From Pseudomonas neustonica (GTDB lineage: Bacteria; Pseudomonadota; Gammaproteobacteria; Pseudomonadales; Pseudomonadaceae): a stretch of DNA of 64,000 nt. Positions 18,510-30,943 of this stretch are shown here, in pieces; positions within the stretch are counted from its first letter, which is position 1, and each line of letters begins with the position of its first letter. The position numbers and the translations under genes are program-made. Below the pieces are notes generated by a model that searched no databases, had not been told where the DNA came from, and saw nothing but the letters and a program-made list of their open reading frames with translations. The stretch lies in assembly GCF_003797945.1 (NCBI RefSeq), contig NZ_RKKU01000003.1, positions 1 to 64,000 of the forward strand, written 5' to 3'.

Positions 18510-19798
18510 TAGATCTTGATCTCGACGTAGGCTTCGTCGCGGATCTGCAGCAGCCATGACTGCAGCTCTTCCTCGTACTTGCGGCTCTGAATCAGATTAA
18601 TCGCCTGACGTTCACGCATGTCATCGGTCATATCGACTTCGCGCTCGCCTTGCACCTGCAGAATATGCCAACCGTACTGACTCTGGAATGGCACCGACAC
18701 CTTGCCTTGCGGTGTGGTGGTCATGACGTCGGCGAATTCGGGTGCGAGGCTGTCGGCGGTAACCCAATTCAGATCGCCACCATTGAGCGCGCTGCCCGGG
18801 TCTTCCGAGTAGGCCTTGGCCAGCTCGGCAAAAGACTCTCCTGCTGCGATACGGTCATATAGACGCTGGGTCAGCTGTGCGGCTTCGCCTTCGGAGCGAA
18901 TTTCGCTCGGCTTGATCAGGATGTGGCGAACCTTGTATTCCTGCACCAGCTGGCCTTCGCCACCGCGTTTTTCAAGCAGCTTGAGGATATGGAAGCCAGC
19001 CGGAGAGCGCATAGGTTGCGTGATGCCACCGATGTCCAGTTGGTTCACCGCATTGGCGAAGGGGCCTGGCAGTTGTGCCGCCTTACGCCAGCCCAACTCA
19101 CCACCTTCCAGGGCGGTCTCGCCAGCAGAACGGCTCGCAGCGAGGGTGTTGAAGTCTGCGCCCTGGTTGAGCTGGTTATAGATATCAGTAGCCGCTTTGG
19201 CTGCCTTCTCGACCTCGGCTTGGCTGGCGCTTTCGGACAGCGGCAGCACGATCATCGCCAGGCGAAAATCGGCAGAGGTCTGGTATTGGCCAACTTCAGA
19301 GCTCAAAAAGTTGCGAACTTCCTGATCGCTCACCTGGATGGTGTCGCGCACCCGACGTTGACGTACCCGGTTGATGATCATCTCGCGGCGAATTTGCTCG
19401 CGCGCCTGATTGTAGCTGATGCCATCGCGCTCAAGCGCCGCGCGGAATTGATCCAGTGTGACATTGTTGCGGGCGGCGATCTGCTGCATGGCCTGGTTGA
19501 GGGCAGCATCGTCGATGCGAATGCCGGCACGCTCGCCCATTTGCAACTGGATACTTTCGAGCACCAAGCGGTCCACGACCTGGGACTGCAGCTGATCTTC
19601 TGGTGGCAGTTCAGTGCCATTTTGGCTTAGTTGCTGGCGCACTGCCTGCATACGCTCGTTCACCTGACTGACCATGACAACATCGTTGTCGACAATGGCG
19701 GCCACACGGTCCAGCGGCACTACGTCTGCCTGAGCAGTGGTGCTCAGCAGCAGGGCTGCGCACAGGCTGAAAATGGCCGGAATAAACTTACAATGCAT
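18509..19798 (-). CDS. surA: periplasmic peptidyl-prolyl isomerase / chaperone SurA
   Basis: Chaperone for outer-membrane beta barrels. 429 aa from [20 protein letters not shown], a Sec signal peptide cleaved after TAQA. The N-terminal SurA domain has [15 protein letters not shown]. Two PpiC parvulin domains follow, recognised by ALEGGELGW and [10 protein letters not shown] with the paired FHILKL and WHILQVQ strands. The ATG lies inside the last 11 bp of lptD, so the two are coupled; LptD is itself a SurA client. Confidence 0.96.
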   Translation of the reverse strand: MHCKFIPAIFSLCAALLLSTTAQADVVPLDRVAAIVDNDVVMVSQVNERMQAVRQQLSQNGTELPPEDQLQSQVVDRLVLESIQLQMGERAGIRIDDAALNQAMQQIAARNNVTLDQFRAALERDGISYNQAREQIRREMIINRVRQRRVRDTIQVSDQEVRNFLSSEVGQYQTSADFRLAMIVLPLSESASQAEVEKAAKAATDIYNQLNQGADFNTLAASRSAGETALEGGELGWRKAAQLPGPFANAVNQLDIGGITQPMRSPAGFHILKLLEKRGGEGQLVQEYKVRHILIKPSEIRSEGEAAQLTQRLYDRIAAGESFAELAKAYSEDPGSALNGGDLNWVTADSLAPEFADVMTTTPQGKVSVPFQSQYGWHILQVQGEREVDMTDDMRERQAINLIQSRKYEEELQSWLLQIRDEAYVEIKI

Positions 19799-22448
19799 TT
19801 TTTTCACGCTCTCTATAGCCTGGGATTCCATCGCCGAGGAGGCTGTCGACATCGTTGCCGGTCACGCTACCAAGGCCCTTGAGGACGATTTGCAGGAAAA
19901 TGCCGCGGTTAGCTTCATCTCTAGCGACCGATTCAAACTCGTTGTAGTCGACCCAGTAGCGGTTGACGACGCGTAGCTTCCAGCAGCAACTGTCGTACTC
20001 CAGACCACCCAGCGCTTCCAGGGTTCGATCGTCGGCAAAATCGTGCTGCCAGCGGCCGATCAAACTCCATTGGGGGTTGAGTGGCCACATGAAGGACATG
20101 TCGGATTGATCAATGCGGCGATCAACGTCACGGTCGAAGCTACCGGTCAACGCATTAAAGGTGTTGATGTTGTTGCGATAGCGGTAGCCCATATTAAGGA
20201 TTTTGCGGGGCTCAGGCTGGTAGTTAGCCATAAAGCTGCCAGCATCACTGCCGCTGTTATCCGGGTCCCACAACATGTCGGCATTCAGGCGCCAGGCGTC
20301 GCTGACACGGTACATCAGTTCGGCGGCGTAGGCTGAGGATGACGAGGTGTCGGCGTCCGGCTCTGTGCCGTCTGCTTCAAGCAGCTGTACGTTGCGATCA
20401 CGGAAATAGAACACCTGGCCCAGGCTGCCGCGTGCGCGCTCGGTGCCGTCTTCTTCCAGAGCGCGGCTGGTCACGCCAAGTGCTAGCTGGTTGGCGTCCC
20501 CAACACGGTCGTTACCGCTGAAGCGATCATCGCGGAACAGCGAGTTGTAGCTAAAGGTGTTCTCGTTGGTGTCAAACAATGGCTGGTCGTTCTGATCTTC
20601 GTCTGGCGCGTAGAGATAAAAGGCGCGCGGCTCGAGGGTCTGGCGCAGGTTATTGCCGAACCAACTGGTCTCACGATCGAAGTACAAGCCGCTATCGAGG
20701 CTGGTGATCGGAATGGTGCTCGAAGGCGTAGTGTTGGCGTTGCCATAGTTGAAGCCATCGCCGGAACGGGCGTCGAAGTCCAGATCATAGTAAGTCGACT
20801 GAACTCGCACGCTTGGCGTGACGAAGGCAAAGCTGTTACGCCAAGGGTAGCTCAAGCTCGGGCTGACACTGACGCGATGACCGGTGGCGCGCTGCAGGCC
20901 AATCAGGTTCTCATCGGGCGTCAGAATGGCGTTGCCAGCGCTGTCGAACTGGATGCCGTTTTCACCGGTGATAAAGCCGCTGTCGAGGTCGCGGTCAAAG
21001 TAGGTGTACTCGGCGTTGTAGCCAAAGCGCAGGCCCGTGTCGCCAAGCCAGTCGGCACCATCAAGGCGCAGTTGTGGCAGACGCTGGTAAGGCGTCAGCG
21101 AGGTGATGGTTGCCAACTCGTAGCCATGAACTGCCGCCTGGAAGCGCCAGCCATCACCGCGGTAGGTCACGGCGGCGCGCTGGTTAACATAGGTATCGCT
21201 GGTCACGTCGAGCGCCGAATTGAGATCCTGGAAGTAGAAAGGATCGCTGATGTCGGTGAAATCGACCTCTGTGGCCCAGCGGCTGCTCATGCCGCCTTCA
21301 TGCTGCCAGCCATACAGCCAACGATTCTCGTTGAACTTGCTGTCGTTCAGATAGGCCGCACTGAGGCTGCCTTCGTTGTCTGGCTTGAGGTAGCGGAACT
21401 CACCTTCCATCTGCAGGCCGCGCTCGGACATATAACGCGGGTACAGCGTGGCGTCATAGTCTGGTGCGATGTTGATGTAGTAAGGCGTCTCGATCTCGGT
21501 GCCATTGTCAGTGGACTGGCTGAACGAAGGCGTCAGCAGGCCGGTCTGACGGCGATCATCAAGCGGAAAGTAGATGTACGGGGTATAGAAAACCGGCACG
21601 TCTTTGACTTTCAGGACTACGTGTTTGGCTTCGCCCCAGCCCTTATCACGGTCCAGTTCAATATCCTTGCTGTGCAAAGACCAGGTGTTTTCACCTGGCT
21701 CACAGGTGGTGTAGCTGCCATCGGTCATGACGATGATGCCGTCGTCCCGGCGCATAAGCTTGTCGGCGGTGCCGCGAGCGCGAGCGTCATGAATCACGTA
21801 GTCGACGTTATCAATCCGCGTTTCGCCATTATCAATGCGCATGCTGGCCTGGTCGCCCAGCACCAGAACGCCCTGGTCGCGAAGCCGTACATTGCCCTCC
21901 AGGCGGGCGCTGCTGTTGGCCTGATCGAAGCTGGCCTGATCGGCTCGGGCCTGCAGTCGGCCCTGGCGCATCAGTACATCGCCTTCCAGTACGCCGGTCT
22001 GGCTACCTTGCTCGAATCGGCTGGATTCAGCCGAGGCGTAAACCGGTAGCTGATCGAAAGGCGTCTCGTCATCGCGGCCACTGCGCTCAGGCTCGACGTA
22101 AGTGCCGCCGCAGTAAGGCGCAATAGCCGCTTGCTGCTCTGCACTCAATTGCTCACGGGGCACCCAGTCCAGACGGCTGTAGTCGTTGTTGCCAGCATCG
22201 TTAGCGGCAACAGCGGAAGCTGCTATGCCGACCGGTTCGTTGCTGACGGGAGGCGGTGGTGGTGTCGCCTGCACTGGCCTGGGCGGCAGTTCACCGCGCG
22301 CCTGAATAGGTTCGCAGCTCCAGCTGTTGCCGCTAGGAGTACACTGTACCTGGCTGGCTGCGAAGGAGCTGATTGGCTGAGCAAGCAGCAAAGAGCTAGC
22401 CAGCAACATGGGAAATGAAGAGCGAAACGGAGGAGTTCGGTAGGCCAT
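19788..22448 (-). CDS. lptD: LPS-assembly outer membrane protein LptD
   Basis: Outer-membrane barrel that, with LptE, inserts lipopolysaccharide into the outer leaflet. 886 aa from MAYRTPPFRSSFPMLLASSL, with a signal peptide ending near SSFAA. The N-terminal OstA/LptA-like jellyroll spans about residues 140-260 (GDVLMRQGRLQARADQASFD), and the C-terminal barrel has the family sequence LKVKDVPVFYTPYIYFPLDDRRQTGLL split over two strands. The conserved cysteines near the start (QCTPSGNSWSC) and near the end (YDSCCWKLRV) form the inter-domain disulfides. It is the first gene of the run and is divergent from amgK. Confidence 0.96.
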   Translation of the reverse strand: MAYRTPPFRSSFPMLLASSLLLAQPISSFAASQVQCTPSGNSWSCEPIQARGELPPRPVQATPPPPPVSNEPVGIAASAVAANDAGNNDYSRLDWVPREQLSAEQQAAIAPYCGGTYVEPERSGRDDETPFDQLPVYASAESSRFEQGSQTGVLEGDVLMRQGRLQARADQASFDQANSSARLEGNVRLRDQGVLVLGDQASMRIDNGETRIDNVDYVIHDARARGTADKLMRRDDGIIVMTDGSYTTCEPGENTWSLHSKDIELDRDKGWGEAKHVVLKVKDVPVFYTPYIYFPLDDRRQTGLLTPSFSQSTDNGTEIETPYYINIAPDYDATLYPRYMSERGLQMEGEFRYLKPDNEGSLSAAYLNDSKFNENRWLYGWQHEGGMSSRWATEVDFTDISDPFYFQDLNSALDVTSDTYVNQRAAVTYRGDGWRFQAAVHGYELATITSLTPYQRLPQLRLDGADWLGDTGLRFGYNAEYTYFDRDLDSGFITGENGIQFDSAGNAILTPDENLIGLQRATGHRVSVSPSLSYPWRNSFAFVTPSVRVQSTYYDLDFDARSGDGFNYGNANTTPSSTIPITSLDSGLYFDRETSWFGNNLRQTLEPRAFYLYAPDEDQNDQPLFDTNENTFSYNSLFRDDRFSGNDRVGDANQLALGVTSRALEEDGTERARGSLGQVFYFRDRNVQLLEADGTEPDADTSSSSAYAAELMYRVSDAWRLNADMLWDPDNSGSDAGSFMANYQPEPRKILNMGYRYRNNINTFNALTGSFDRDVDRRIDQSDMSFMWPLNPQWSLIGRWQHDFADDRTLEALGGLEYDSCCWKLRVVNRYWVDYNEFESVARDEANRGIFLQIVLKGLGSVTGNDVDSLLGDGIPGYREREKNAL

Positions 22449-22709
22449 TATGTAATTATCCGGGCTTCCAGTCGGTGCGTGCTCGCGACGCCGTGTGCGA
22501 GGAGATAGCATTCTGCATGCTGTGTCTGTTCAGCAAGATACCGGATAATAAAGCATAGGGTGCTGCCAGAGCTAGGAAAGCGCGGAAAAAGTCCAGAGTC
22601 TGTGCAACAGCGTTGGACTTGACGGCGCTATAGATGACAATAGTGCGATTACTTACTAGATACGCTGGCTGTTGGATGCGGTCCGACAGCAGCAACGAGA
22701 AAGAGCAAA

Positions 22710-24388
<1,679 letters not shown>

Positions 24389-24391
24389 CGC

Positions 24392-25180
24392 ATGCTCTGG
24401 CCAGTGACGGTTATCGGTGCGCTGCTCGGCGCTGCTGGCGGCGGCGTGCCCGGTGTGCTGTTGGGCGCGGTCCTGGGGCATGCGCTGGACCGTCACTGGC
24501 GGCTGCGCCGCTGGCGTGATCTGTCTACCAAGTTGCGTGATATTCGTGGCAGACGCTCGCGTTTTGAACGCGTGTTGTTTCTATGCATGGGGCGGTTGGC
24601 ACGAGCCAACGGCCGGGTGACCGCAGCGCACCTGCAACTGGCCCGGGATCTAATGCAGCAATATCGCCTGGACGAGACGGCCCGGCTGGCGGCTATGCAC
24701 GACTTCAATGCGGGCAAGGGTGCGGGGCCGGAATTGACATCCCTGGTGCATCAGTTATGCCGCCGCGAACCAGGTCGGGCCGCCGAGTTGCTGGATTGCT
24801 CCTGGCGCATGGCAGTACTGTCAGGGCAGCTCAGTAGTGATGCTCGTGTTTTGCTCGATGCCTGGTCGAACAAGGCCGGGGTCGGCAGTGCCGAGCAGCA
24901 GCGCATGCACCAGAAACATCAACGTCATCAGCGCAGCTCTGCGCGGGCCCCGCTGGCGAGTCAGGATGCTGTGCAGCAAGCGGCGGCTTTGCTTCGGGTC
25001 GATTTGAGTGCGTCACCGGAAGAGATTAAACGTGCCTACCGCAGGCAGTTAAGCCTGCATCATCCGGACAAGCTGATTGCTCGCGGGGTGGTTGAGCCGA
25101 ATATGTCGGGTGCGGGTGAGCAGATTCATCGTATCCAGGAAGCCTACGAGACTTTAAGGCGTCATCGCGGCTTTCGCTGA
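24392..25180 (+). CDS. djlA: DnaJ-like membrane co-chaperone DjlA
   Basis: 262 aa. A single N-terminal transmembrane segment (about residues 4-28, Gly/Ala/Val rich) is followed by a TerB-like helical domain (LCMGRLARANGRVTAAHLQLA) and a C-terminal J domain with the invariant HPD (LSLHHPDKLIARG). It recruits DnaK to the cytoplasmic face of the inner membrane. It begins 3 bp after murU. Its last 27 bp overlap the 3' end of the convergent DUF3530 gene. Confidence 0.92.
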   Translation: MLWPVTVIGALLGAAGGGVPGVLLGAVLGHALDRHWRLRRWRDLSTKLRDIRGRRSRFERVLFLCMGRLARANGRVTAAHLQLARDLMQQYRLDETARLAAMHDFNAGKGAGPELTSLVHQLCRREPGRAAELLDCSWRMAVLSGQLSSDARVLLDAWSNKAGVGSAEQQRMHQKHQRHQRSSARAPLASQDAVQQAAALLRVDLSASPEEIKRAYRRQLSLHHPDKLIARGVVEPNMSGAGEQIHRIQEAYETLRRHRGFR

Positions 25181-26134
25181 TGCGGTCGAGCCTGCCGCCT
25201 GGGTTTCCACCAGCCGTTCCAGCCAGCCCTCAATGCGTTTTTGCAGCATGTCTTCAGCCAGCATCGAGTCCTGCAGATAATCAGTGTCCCACTGTTTGTA
25301 CTGATCGTGACCTGCCCGCTGGGCTATGCGTTGATGCTCCCTGGCCTGAATCTCTCCCTGAGCGCTACCGCTATTGATCAGCTCGAGCAGCGGCTTGTCC
25401 CACTGTTCCAGTAGCAGTTGGAAGGTGGGCTGGTCCGCCAGCTCGGGCTCTCTTGGCTGGAACAGGATCAGCGCCTGTGGTGGCTGGCCGCTGACAGGCG
25501 GGCTCGCTGCGCGCAGTGCCCAGTATCCAGACGCGTCGCGCGCGATCACGGTGATATATTCATTTCCCTCTGCAGACAGCACCTTCCAGGCCGCCTGGAT
25601 CAACTGCGTGCAGCGAGTGGCGTAGTCGGCCGCGGCATCCTCTGCTGGTGGCGCCTGATCTGGCTGGTTGTCAGCTGCTTGCAGTCCCTGCTCGACCGCA
25701 CCGTCTTGTGGGTCGGTGTTGTCGGTTGGGGTGTCGTTCAGCGCACTGTCGGGCAGTGGTGGTGAGTCGGGCAGGCCGATTGAGAGGGTGTTCCAGCCTG
25801 CGTCGCTCAGCTGGCGGCGCAGTGGTGCAATCAGATTAGGCCAGTCCGCATGCTCGCCGGGCCCCGCAATCAATAGCACACCACCAAGGCCTTCAGGCCT
25901 CGCTGCCGGCATATATAGGCCAAGCTGCGACTCGCCGTTGAAGTCCAGTTTGCGTTGTTCTTGCGTAGGTAGTTTGCGTTCCAGTGCCTGTTCATACAGG
26001 GCGCTGCGCGAGGGCGACTCGATTCGTGTGCCTGGCTCCGCTATCTCTGCGGTTGCGTCTGCAGTGCTCGCTGGTTCTTGAGCTAATGCACATAGAGGCA
26101 GCAATAGTATGGATAACAACAGCATGGCGCGCAT
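25154..26134 (-). CDS. DUF3530 family periplasmic protein
   Basis: 326 aa with a signal peptide (MRAMLLLSILLLPLCALAQE). GVLLIAGPGEHADWP and WNTLSIGLPDSP suggest an alpha/beta-hydrolase-like fold, but the nucleophile elbow is not obvious (VIARDASGYWA replaces GxSxG), which is a known trait of DUF3530. A Pro/Asp/Gln-rich insert lies at about residues 125-170. Function is unknown. It starts 107 bp from the divergent rpe gene and overlaps djlA at its 3' end. Confidence 0.85.
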   Translation of the reverse strand: MRAMLLLSILLLPLCALAQEPASTADATAEIAEPGTRIESPSRSALYEQALERKLPTQEQRKLDFNGESQLGLYMPAARPEGLGGVLLIAGPGEHADWPNLIAPLRRQLSDAGWNTLSIGLPDSPPLPDSALNDTPTDNTDPQDGAVEQGLQAADNQPDQAPPAEDAAADYATRCTQLIQAAWKVLSAEGNEYITVIARDASGYWALRAASPPVSGQPPQALILFQPREPELADQPTFQLLLEQWDKPLLELINSGSAQGEIQAREHQRIAQRAGHDQYKQWDTDYLQDSMLAEDMLQKRIEGWLERLVETQAAGSTASAKAAMTP

Positions 26135-26241
26135 TTGACGGGGTCCTTTGGCGACTTCGGTCTGAGTATAACAGCGCAGCTGCGGCTCGCTTGAGGTAAA
26201 CTGGCCGGTATTTCCTATCGTTACCGCCGCTGAGGTTTGCT

Positions 26242-26916
26242 ATGCCAGATTACGCTATTGCCCCTTCCATCCTGTCTGCTGATTTTGCCCGTTTGGGCGA
26301 AGAAGTCGACAAAGTGCTGGCTGACGGCGCCGATATCGTGCATTTCGACGTAATGGACAACCACTACGTGCCCAACCTGACCATCGGGCCCATGGTGTGT
26401 GCAGCGCTGCGTAAATACGGCATTACTGCGCCGATTGATGTGCATCTGATGGTCAAGCCGGTAGACCGTATCATCGGCGATTTTCTTGAGGCGGGTGCGT
26501 CCTATATCACCTTCCATCCAGAAGCCTCCGAGCATGTGGATCGCTCGCTGCAGCTGATCAAGCAGGGTGGCGCCAAGGCCGGTCTGGTATTTAATCCGGC
26601 AACCTCACTGGATGCGCTTAAATACGTGATGGATAAGGTCGATATGGTGCTCCTGATGAGCGTCAACCCCGGCTTTGGTGGTCAGAAGTTTATCCCTGGC
26701 ACGCTGGATAAATTGCGCGAAGCGCGGGCGCTGATCGATGCCAGCGGTCGTGATATCCGCTTGGAAATCGATGGCGGCGTGAATGTGGATAATATCCGCG
26801 CCATCGCCGAGGCGGGCGCAGATACCTTTGTTGCCGGTTCTGCGATCTTCAATACGCCAGACTATAAGGCCGTTATCGACCGCATGCGCAGCGAGCTGGC
26901 TCAGGTCGCGCGCTGA
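26242..26916 (+). CDS. rpe: ribulose-phosphate 3-epimerase
   Basis: Interconverts ribulose 5-phosphate and xylulose 5-phosphate in the pentose phosphate pathway. 224-aa TIM barrel: [34 protein letters not shown] (metal ligands), [25 protein letters not shown] and [12 protein letters not shown] precedes the start. gph follows after 1 bp, then the trp genes; rpe-gph-trpE order is common in Pseudomonas and enterobacteria. Confidence 0.97.
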   Translation: MPDYAIAPSILSADFARLGEEVDKVLADGADIVHFDVMDNHYVPNLTIGPMVCAALRKYGITAPIDVHLMVKPVDRIIGDFLEAGASYITFHPEASEHVDRSLQLIKQGGAKAGLVFNPATSLDALKYVMDKVDMVLLMSVNPGFGGQKFIPGTLDKLREARALIDASGRDIRLEIDGGVNVDNIRAIAEAGADTFVAGSAIFNTPDYKAVIDRMRSELAQVAR

Positions 26917-26917
26917 T

Positions 26918-27598
26918 ATGCAGGCGCTGCGACAGTTGTTTGCTGGTGATCTGCCCCGGCTGGTGATGTTTGATCTGGATGGCACGCTGATGGACTCAGT
27001 GCCTGATCTGGCGGCAGCCGTCGACCAGATGCTGGCGCTGCGCAACAGGCCGCCAGCGGGTATTGAGCGCGTACGTGACTGGGTTGGTAACGGCGCCGCG
27101 GTGTTGGTGCGTCGTGCGCTGGCTGGTGATATGCAGCATGCGGATGTGAACGACACCGAAGCTCAGTCGGCGTTGGCCGATTTTTTACGTTGTTACGCTG
27201 GTGATCACTCCCGCACGCAGTTGTATTCGGGCGCTGCCGAGTTTCTGGCCGCGCTGCAGGCGAATGGGGTAAAGCTGGCTCTGGTGACCAACAAGCCGGA
27301 GCGCTTTCTTCCTGAGCTGCTGACAGAGAAAGGCCTGGCCGGTCGTTTTGATTGGCTGGTGGGTGGCGATACGCTGCCAACCCAGAAGCCTGATCCTGGC
27401 GCGCTGCTATGGGTTATGCAGCAGGCCGGGGTTAGTGCTGGGCAGTCCCTTTTTGTGGGTGACTCGCGCAATGATGTGCGGGCGGCCAAGGCCGCAAAGG
27501 TGCCGGTTGTGGCGGTTAGCTACGGTTATAACCATGGTGAGCCGATTGCGGCGGAAAACCCTGACTTGCTGGTTGATTCACTTGATGCGCTCATATAG
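26918..27598 (+). CDS. gph: phosphoglycolate phosphatase Gph
   Basis: HAD hydrolase that removes phosphate from 2-phosphoglycolate. 226 aa from MQALRQLFAGDLPRLV. Motif I is FDLDGTLMDSVPDL, motif II VTNKP, and motif III/IV KPDPGALLWV followed by FVGDSRNDVRAAKAA. The start is 1 bp after the rpe stop; a longer open frame upstream overlaps rpe and is not used. Confidence 0.95.
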   Translation: MQALRQLFAGDLPRLVMFDLDGTLMDSVPDLAAAVDQMLALRNRPPAGIERVRDWVGNGAAVLVRRALAGDMQHADVNDTEAQSALADFLRCYAGDHSRTQLYSGAAEFLAALQANGVKLALVTNKPERFLPELLTEKGLAGRFDWLVGGDTLPTQKPDPGALLWVMQQAGVSAGQSLFVGDSRNDVRAAKAAKVPVVAVSYGYNHGEPIAAENPDLLVDSLDALI

Positions 27599-27659
27599 TC
27601 TTGCTGCGTTACCCCTTCTGCTGGATGGATCAGCCGTGTTTGTCAGCAACCGCAAACTG

Positions 27660-27704
27660 ATGAGAGTTATCAAGGCGCTCGCCCGCTGGCGTTGGCGTGT
27701 CTGA
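27660..27704 (+). CDS. putative trp leader peptide (TrpL-like)
   Basis: A 14-residue ORF, MRVIKALARWRWRV, ends 75 bp before trpE and has two Trp codons separated by one codon, just before a hairpin region. This is the design of a transcription-attenuation leader. An in-frame GTG eight codons upstream (27636), preceded by GGATGGAT, may be the true start. The Trp codons and the position support it; translation is not proven. Confidence 0.65.
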   Translation: MRVIKALARWRWRV

Positions 27705-27713
27705 TGTGCGCTC

Positions 27714-27740
27714 GCCTGCGTGATTCGCAGGCATTTCTGG
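27714..27740 (+). terminator. putative attenuator hairpin upstream of trpE
   Basis: GCCTGCG (27714-27720), loop TGATT, CGCAGGC (27726-27732) is followed by ATTTCTGGTTT. The first arm overlaps a CGCC that could instead pair with GGCG at 27695-27698 next to the Trp codons, giving the alternative antiterminator fold expected for attenuation. The T tract is weak, so efficient termination is uncertain. It lies 39 bp before the trpE start. Confidence 0.5.
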
Positions 27741-27778
27741 TTTGTGTGTGACGACAATTTTTGCCCATGAGGCTGATC

Positions 27779-29257
27779 ATGACTCAAGACGAATTTCTTC
27801 GCCTGGCCGCTCAGGACTGTAATCGCGTACCCGTAGTGCGCGAAGTGCTGGCCGACCTCGAAACCCCGCTTTCTACCTATCTGAAACTGGCCGATGGTGC
27901 CTACTCCTATCTGCTGGAGTCAGTGCAGGGCGGCGAAAAATGGGGTCGTTATTCCATTATCGGGCTGCCTGCACGCACTGTGCTGCGGGTCGATGGTCAT
28001 ACCGCGACCGTGCTGACAGATGGCGTAGAGCAGGAGCGCCACGAGTGCGCCGATCCGCTCGCCTTTGTTGAGGAATTCAAGGCCCGTTATAGGGTGCCTT
28101 CGATTCCGGGGCTGCATCGCTTCAATGGCGGCCTGGTAGGCTATTTTGGTTACGACTGCGTGCGCTATGTCGAGCCGCGTCTGGCCAACAGCGTCAATCC
28201 GGACACTTTGGGAACGCCGGATATCCTGCTGATGGTGTCGGACGAGGTGGTGGTGTTCGACAATCTGGCGGGCAAACTGCACGCCATAGTGCTGGCTGAT
28301 CCCGAGCAAGCCGATGCCTTTGCCCACGCCAATGCGCGTCTGGATCAGTTGCTGGAACAGCTGCGGCAGCCCATGCAGCCGCGCAAGTTGCTCGATTTGA
28401 GCGCGTCGGTGGATATGGATCTGGATTACCGCGCCAGCTTTACCCGCGAAGATTACGAGCGTGCGGTGGATACGGTAAAAGAGTACATCCTGGCCGGCGA
28501 CTGTATGCAGGTGGTGCCATCGCAGCGCATGAGCATCGACTTCAAAGCGGAGCCTATCGATCTGTATCGCGCGCTACGCAGCCAGAATCCGACACCTTAT
28601 ATGTACTTCTTCAACTTCGGCGACTTCCATGTGGTCGGCAGTTCGCCCGAGGTTTTGGTGCGCGTAGAAGAGGGTGAAGTGACCGTGCGTCCGATCGCCG
28701 GTACTCGTCCGCGCGGTGCAACCGAAGAAGAGGACTTGGCGCTGGAGCAGGACCTGCTCGCGGACGCCAAGGAGATCGCCGAGCATTTGATGCTGATCGA
28801 TCTGGGCCGCAACGACGTCGGACGGGTAGCGGAAATTGGCAAGGTGCAGCTGACCGAGAAGATGGTCATCGAGCGCTATTCCAACGTCATGCATATCGTT
28901 TCCAACGTACAGGGCCAGCTCAAGCCGGAGTTGAACGCGATGGACGCGCTGCGCGCTATTTTGCCGGCTGGCACCTTGTCCGGTGCGCCCAAGATTCGTG
29001 CTATGGAAATCATTGATGAGTTGGAGCCGGTCAAACGCGGTGTTTACGGCGGCGCAGTAGGTTACTGGGCGTGGAACGGCAATATGGATACCGCGATTGC
29101 GATCCGTACTGCGGTGATCAAAGACGGTGAGCTGCATGTGCAGGCCGGTGGCGGCATCGTCGCTGACTCGGTGCCTGCGCTGGAGTGGGAAGAAACCATC
29201 AACAAGCGCCGCGCCATGTTTCGCGCCATCGCCCTGGCTGAACAAGCCGCCCGGTAA
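27779..29257 (+). CDS. trpE: anthranilate synthase component I TrpE
   Basis: Converts chorismate to anthranilate with ammonia supplied by TrpG. 492 aa from [13 protein letters not shown], which has GAGG 8 nt upstream; six codons of open frame before it are ignored. The feedback-site element [15 protein letters not shown] is at about residues 42-56. The chorismate-binding part has [46 protein letters not shown] and [12 protein letters not shown]. It is followed 12 bp later by trpG. Confidence 0.97.
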   Translation: MTQDEFLRLAAQDCNRVPVVREVLADLETPLSTYLKLADGAYSYLLESVQGGEKWGRYSIIGLPARTVLRVDGHTATVLTDGVEQERHECADPLAFVEEFKARYRVPSIPGLHRFNGGLVGYFGYDCVRYVEPRLANSVNPDTLGTPDILLMVSDEVVVFDNLAGKLHAIVLADPEQADAFAHANARLDQLLEQLRQPMQPRKLLDLSASVDMDLDYRASFTREDYERAVDTVKEYILAGDCMQVVPSQRMSIDFKAEPIDLYRALRSQNPTPYMYFFNFGDFHVVGSSPEVLVRVEEGEVTVRPIAGTRPRGATEEEDLALEQDLLADAKEIAEHLMLIDLGRNDVGRVAEIGKVQLTEKMVIERYSNVMHIVSNVQGQLKPELNAMDALRAILPAGTLSGAPKIRAMEIIDELEPVKRGVYGGAVGYWAWNGNMDTAIAIRTAVIKDGELHVQAGGGIVADSVPALEWEETINKRRAMFRAIALAEQAAR

Positions 29258-29269
29258 AGGAGCAATACC

Positions 29270-29866
29270 ATGCTGTTAATGATTGATAACTACGACTCCT
29301 TTACCTACAACGTGGTGCAGTACCTGGGCGAGCTGGGTGCCGACGTTAAGGTTGTTCGTAACGATGAGCTGACCGTTGCCGAAATCGAAGCGCTCAACCC
29401 CGAACGCATCGTGGTCTCGCCCGGGCCTTGCACTCCTAACGAGGCGGGTGTTTCCGTTGCGGTACTTAAACATTTTGCTGGCAAGCTGCCGATTTTGGGT
29501 ATCTGTCTGGGCCATCAAAGTATCGGCCAGGCATTTGGCGGCGACGTAGTGCGCGCGCGTCATGTGATGCATGGCAAGACTAGTCCGGTCTACCATCAAG
29601 GGCTTGGGGTCTTTGCCGGGCTGAATAATCCGTTGACTGTCACCCGTTATCATTCGCTGGTAATCAGCCGCGAAACCCTGCCCGAGTGCCTGGAGTTGAC
29701 GGGCTGGACGCAGGATGAGCAGGGTAATGTGGACGAGATCATGGGCGTGCGTCACCGCGAGTTCATGATCGAGGGGGTACAGTTCCATCCTGAATCCATT
29801 CTCTCGGATCAGGGCCACGAGCTACTGGATAATTTTCTCAAGCAGCAGGGCGGCCTGCGCGGCTGA
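29270..29866 (+). CDS. trpG: anthranilate synthase component II TrpG (glutamine amidotransferase)
   Basis: Class I glutaminase that feeds ammonia to TrpE. 198 aa beginning [31 protein letters not shown] is followed by the catalytic nucleophile loop [10 protein letters not shown] (Cys near residue 79), and His/Glu are in VQFHPESI. A strong AAAGGAG precedes the start. It is not fused to trpD, as in other pseudomonads. Confidence 0.97.
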   Translation: MLLMIDNYDSFTYNVVQYLGELGADVKVVRNDELTVAEIEALNPERIVVSPGPCTPNEAGVSVAVLKHFAGKLPILGICLGHQSIGQAFGGDVVRARHVMHGKTSPVYHQGLGVFAGLNNPLTVTRYHSLVISRETLPECLELTGWTQDEQGNVDEIMGVRHREFMIEGVQFHPESILSDQGHELLDNFLKQQGGLRG

Positions 29867-29896
29867 ACGCAAGCAAAGGCGAGCAAAGGAGAATCT

Positions 29897-30943
29897 ATGG
29901 ATATTAAGGCAGCCCTCAGCAAGGCAGTTGATCAGCTGGATCTGAGCACCGAAGAAATGCAGGACGTTATGCGCCAGATCATGACCGGCCAGTGCACCGA
30001 TGCACAGGTGGGTGGTTTTCTGGTCGCACTACGCATGAAGAGTGAGACGCTGGACGAGATCACCGGCGCTGCCATGGTCATGCGTGAACTGGCGTCTACC
30101 GTCACCATCGACGCCGAGCGCCTGGTCGACACCTGTGGTACCGGCGGTGATGGCGCGAATATCTTTAATGTTTCTACCGCTGCCGCGCTGGTTGTTGCGG
30201 CGGCGGGTGGCAAGGTTGCCAAGCACGGCAACCGCGCGGTCTCTGGCAAGAGCGGTAGTGCTGATTTGCTCGAGGCGGCAGGCGTCAATCTGGATCTTAC
30301 ACCCGATCAAGTAGCGCGTTGCGTTGAGACTGTGGGCGTTGGTTTCATGTTTGCTCCCGCCCATCACGGCGCCATGAAGCACGCCATTGGCCCCCGTCGT
30401 GAGCTTGGTCTGCGCACCATCTTTAATATGCTTGGCCCGATGACTAACCCGGCAGGCGTTAAACATCAGGTCATTGGTGTCTTTACCCCGAGCCTGTGCC
30501 GCCCGATTGCCGAAGTGCTCAAGCGCCTGGGTAGCGAACATGTATTGGTCGTGCATTCCAAGGATGGATTGGATGAGCTGAGCCTGGCGTCGACCAGCCA
30601 TATCGCCGAACTGAAAAACGGTGAGGTTAGCGAGTACGATGTCAGCCCGGAAGAACTTGGCATCAAAAGCCGCAGCCTGATTGGTCTGACGGTAGAGGAC
30701 CCGCTGGCGTCTCTCGCGCTGATTCGCGATGCGCTGGGTAAGCGCACTACAGAGGCGGGTGAGAAGGCAGCCGATATCATTATCCTGAATGCGGGCGCAG
30801 CCCTATATGCGGCGGACCATGCAACCTCGCTGCAAGAAGGGGTTAAATTGGCCTCGGATGCTCTGTATTCCGGTCTGGCCCGAGAAAAACTCAACGAGTT
30901 GATCGCCTTCACCGAGGTGTTCAGAGAGGAAGCTGAGCAATGA
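29897..30943 (+). CDS. trpD: anthranilate phosphoribosyltransferase TrpD
   Basis: Joins PRPP to anthranilate. 348 aa with the PRPP-binding [14 protein letters not shown] near residue 79, [19 protein letters not shown] near 107 and [12 protein letters not shown] with [22 protein letters not shown] lies upstream, 30 bp after trpG. Its stop overlaps the trpC start by 4 bp. Confidence 0.97.
   Translation: MDIKAALSKAVDQLDLSTEEMQDVMRQIMTGQCTDAQVGGFLVALRMKSETLDEITGAAMVMRELASTVTIDAERLVDTCGTGGDGANIFNVSTAAALVVAAAGGKVAKHGNRAVSGKSGSADLLEAAGVNLDLTPDQVARCVETVGVGFMFAPAHHGAMKHAIGPRRELGLRTIFNMLGPMTNPAGVKHQVIGVFTPSLCRPIAEVLKRLGSEHVLVVHSKDGLDELSLASTSHIAELKNGEVSEYDVSPEELGIKSRSLIGLTVEDPLASLALIRDALGKRTTEAGEKAADIIILNAGAALYAADHATSLQEGVKLASDALYSGLAREKLNELIAFTEVFREEAEQ

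Noticed and set aside
20877-22049. 390-codon open frame opposite lptD
   Set aside because: Antisense shadow of the LptD barrel; low-complexity Val/Ala composition and no start signal.
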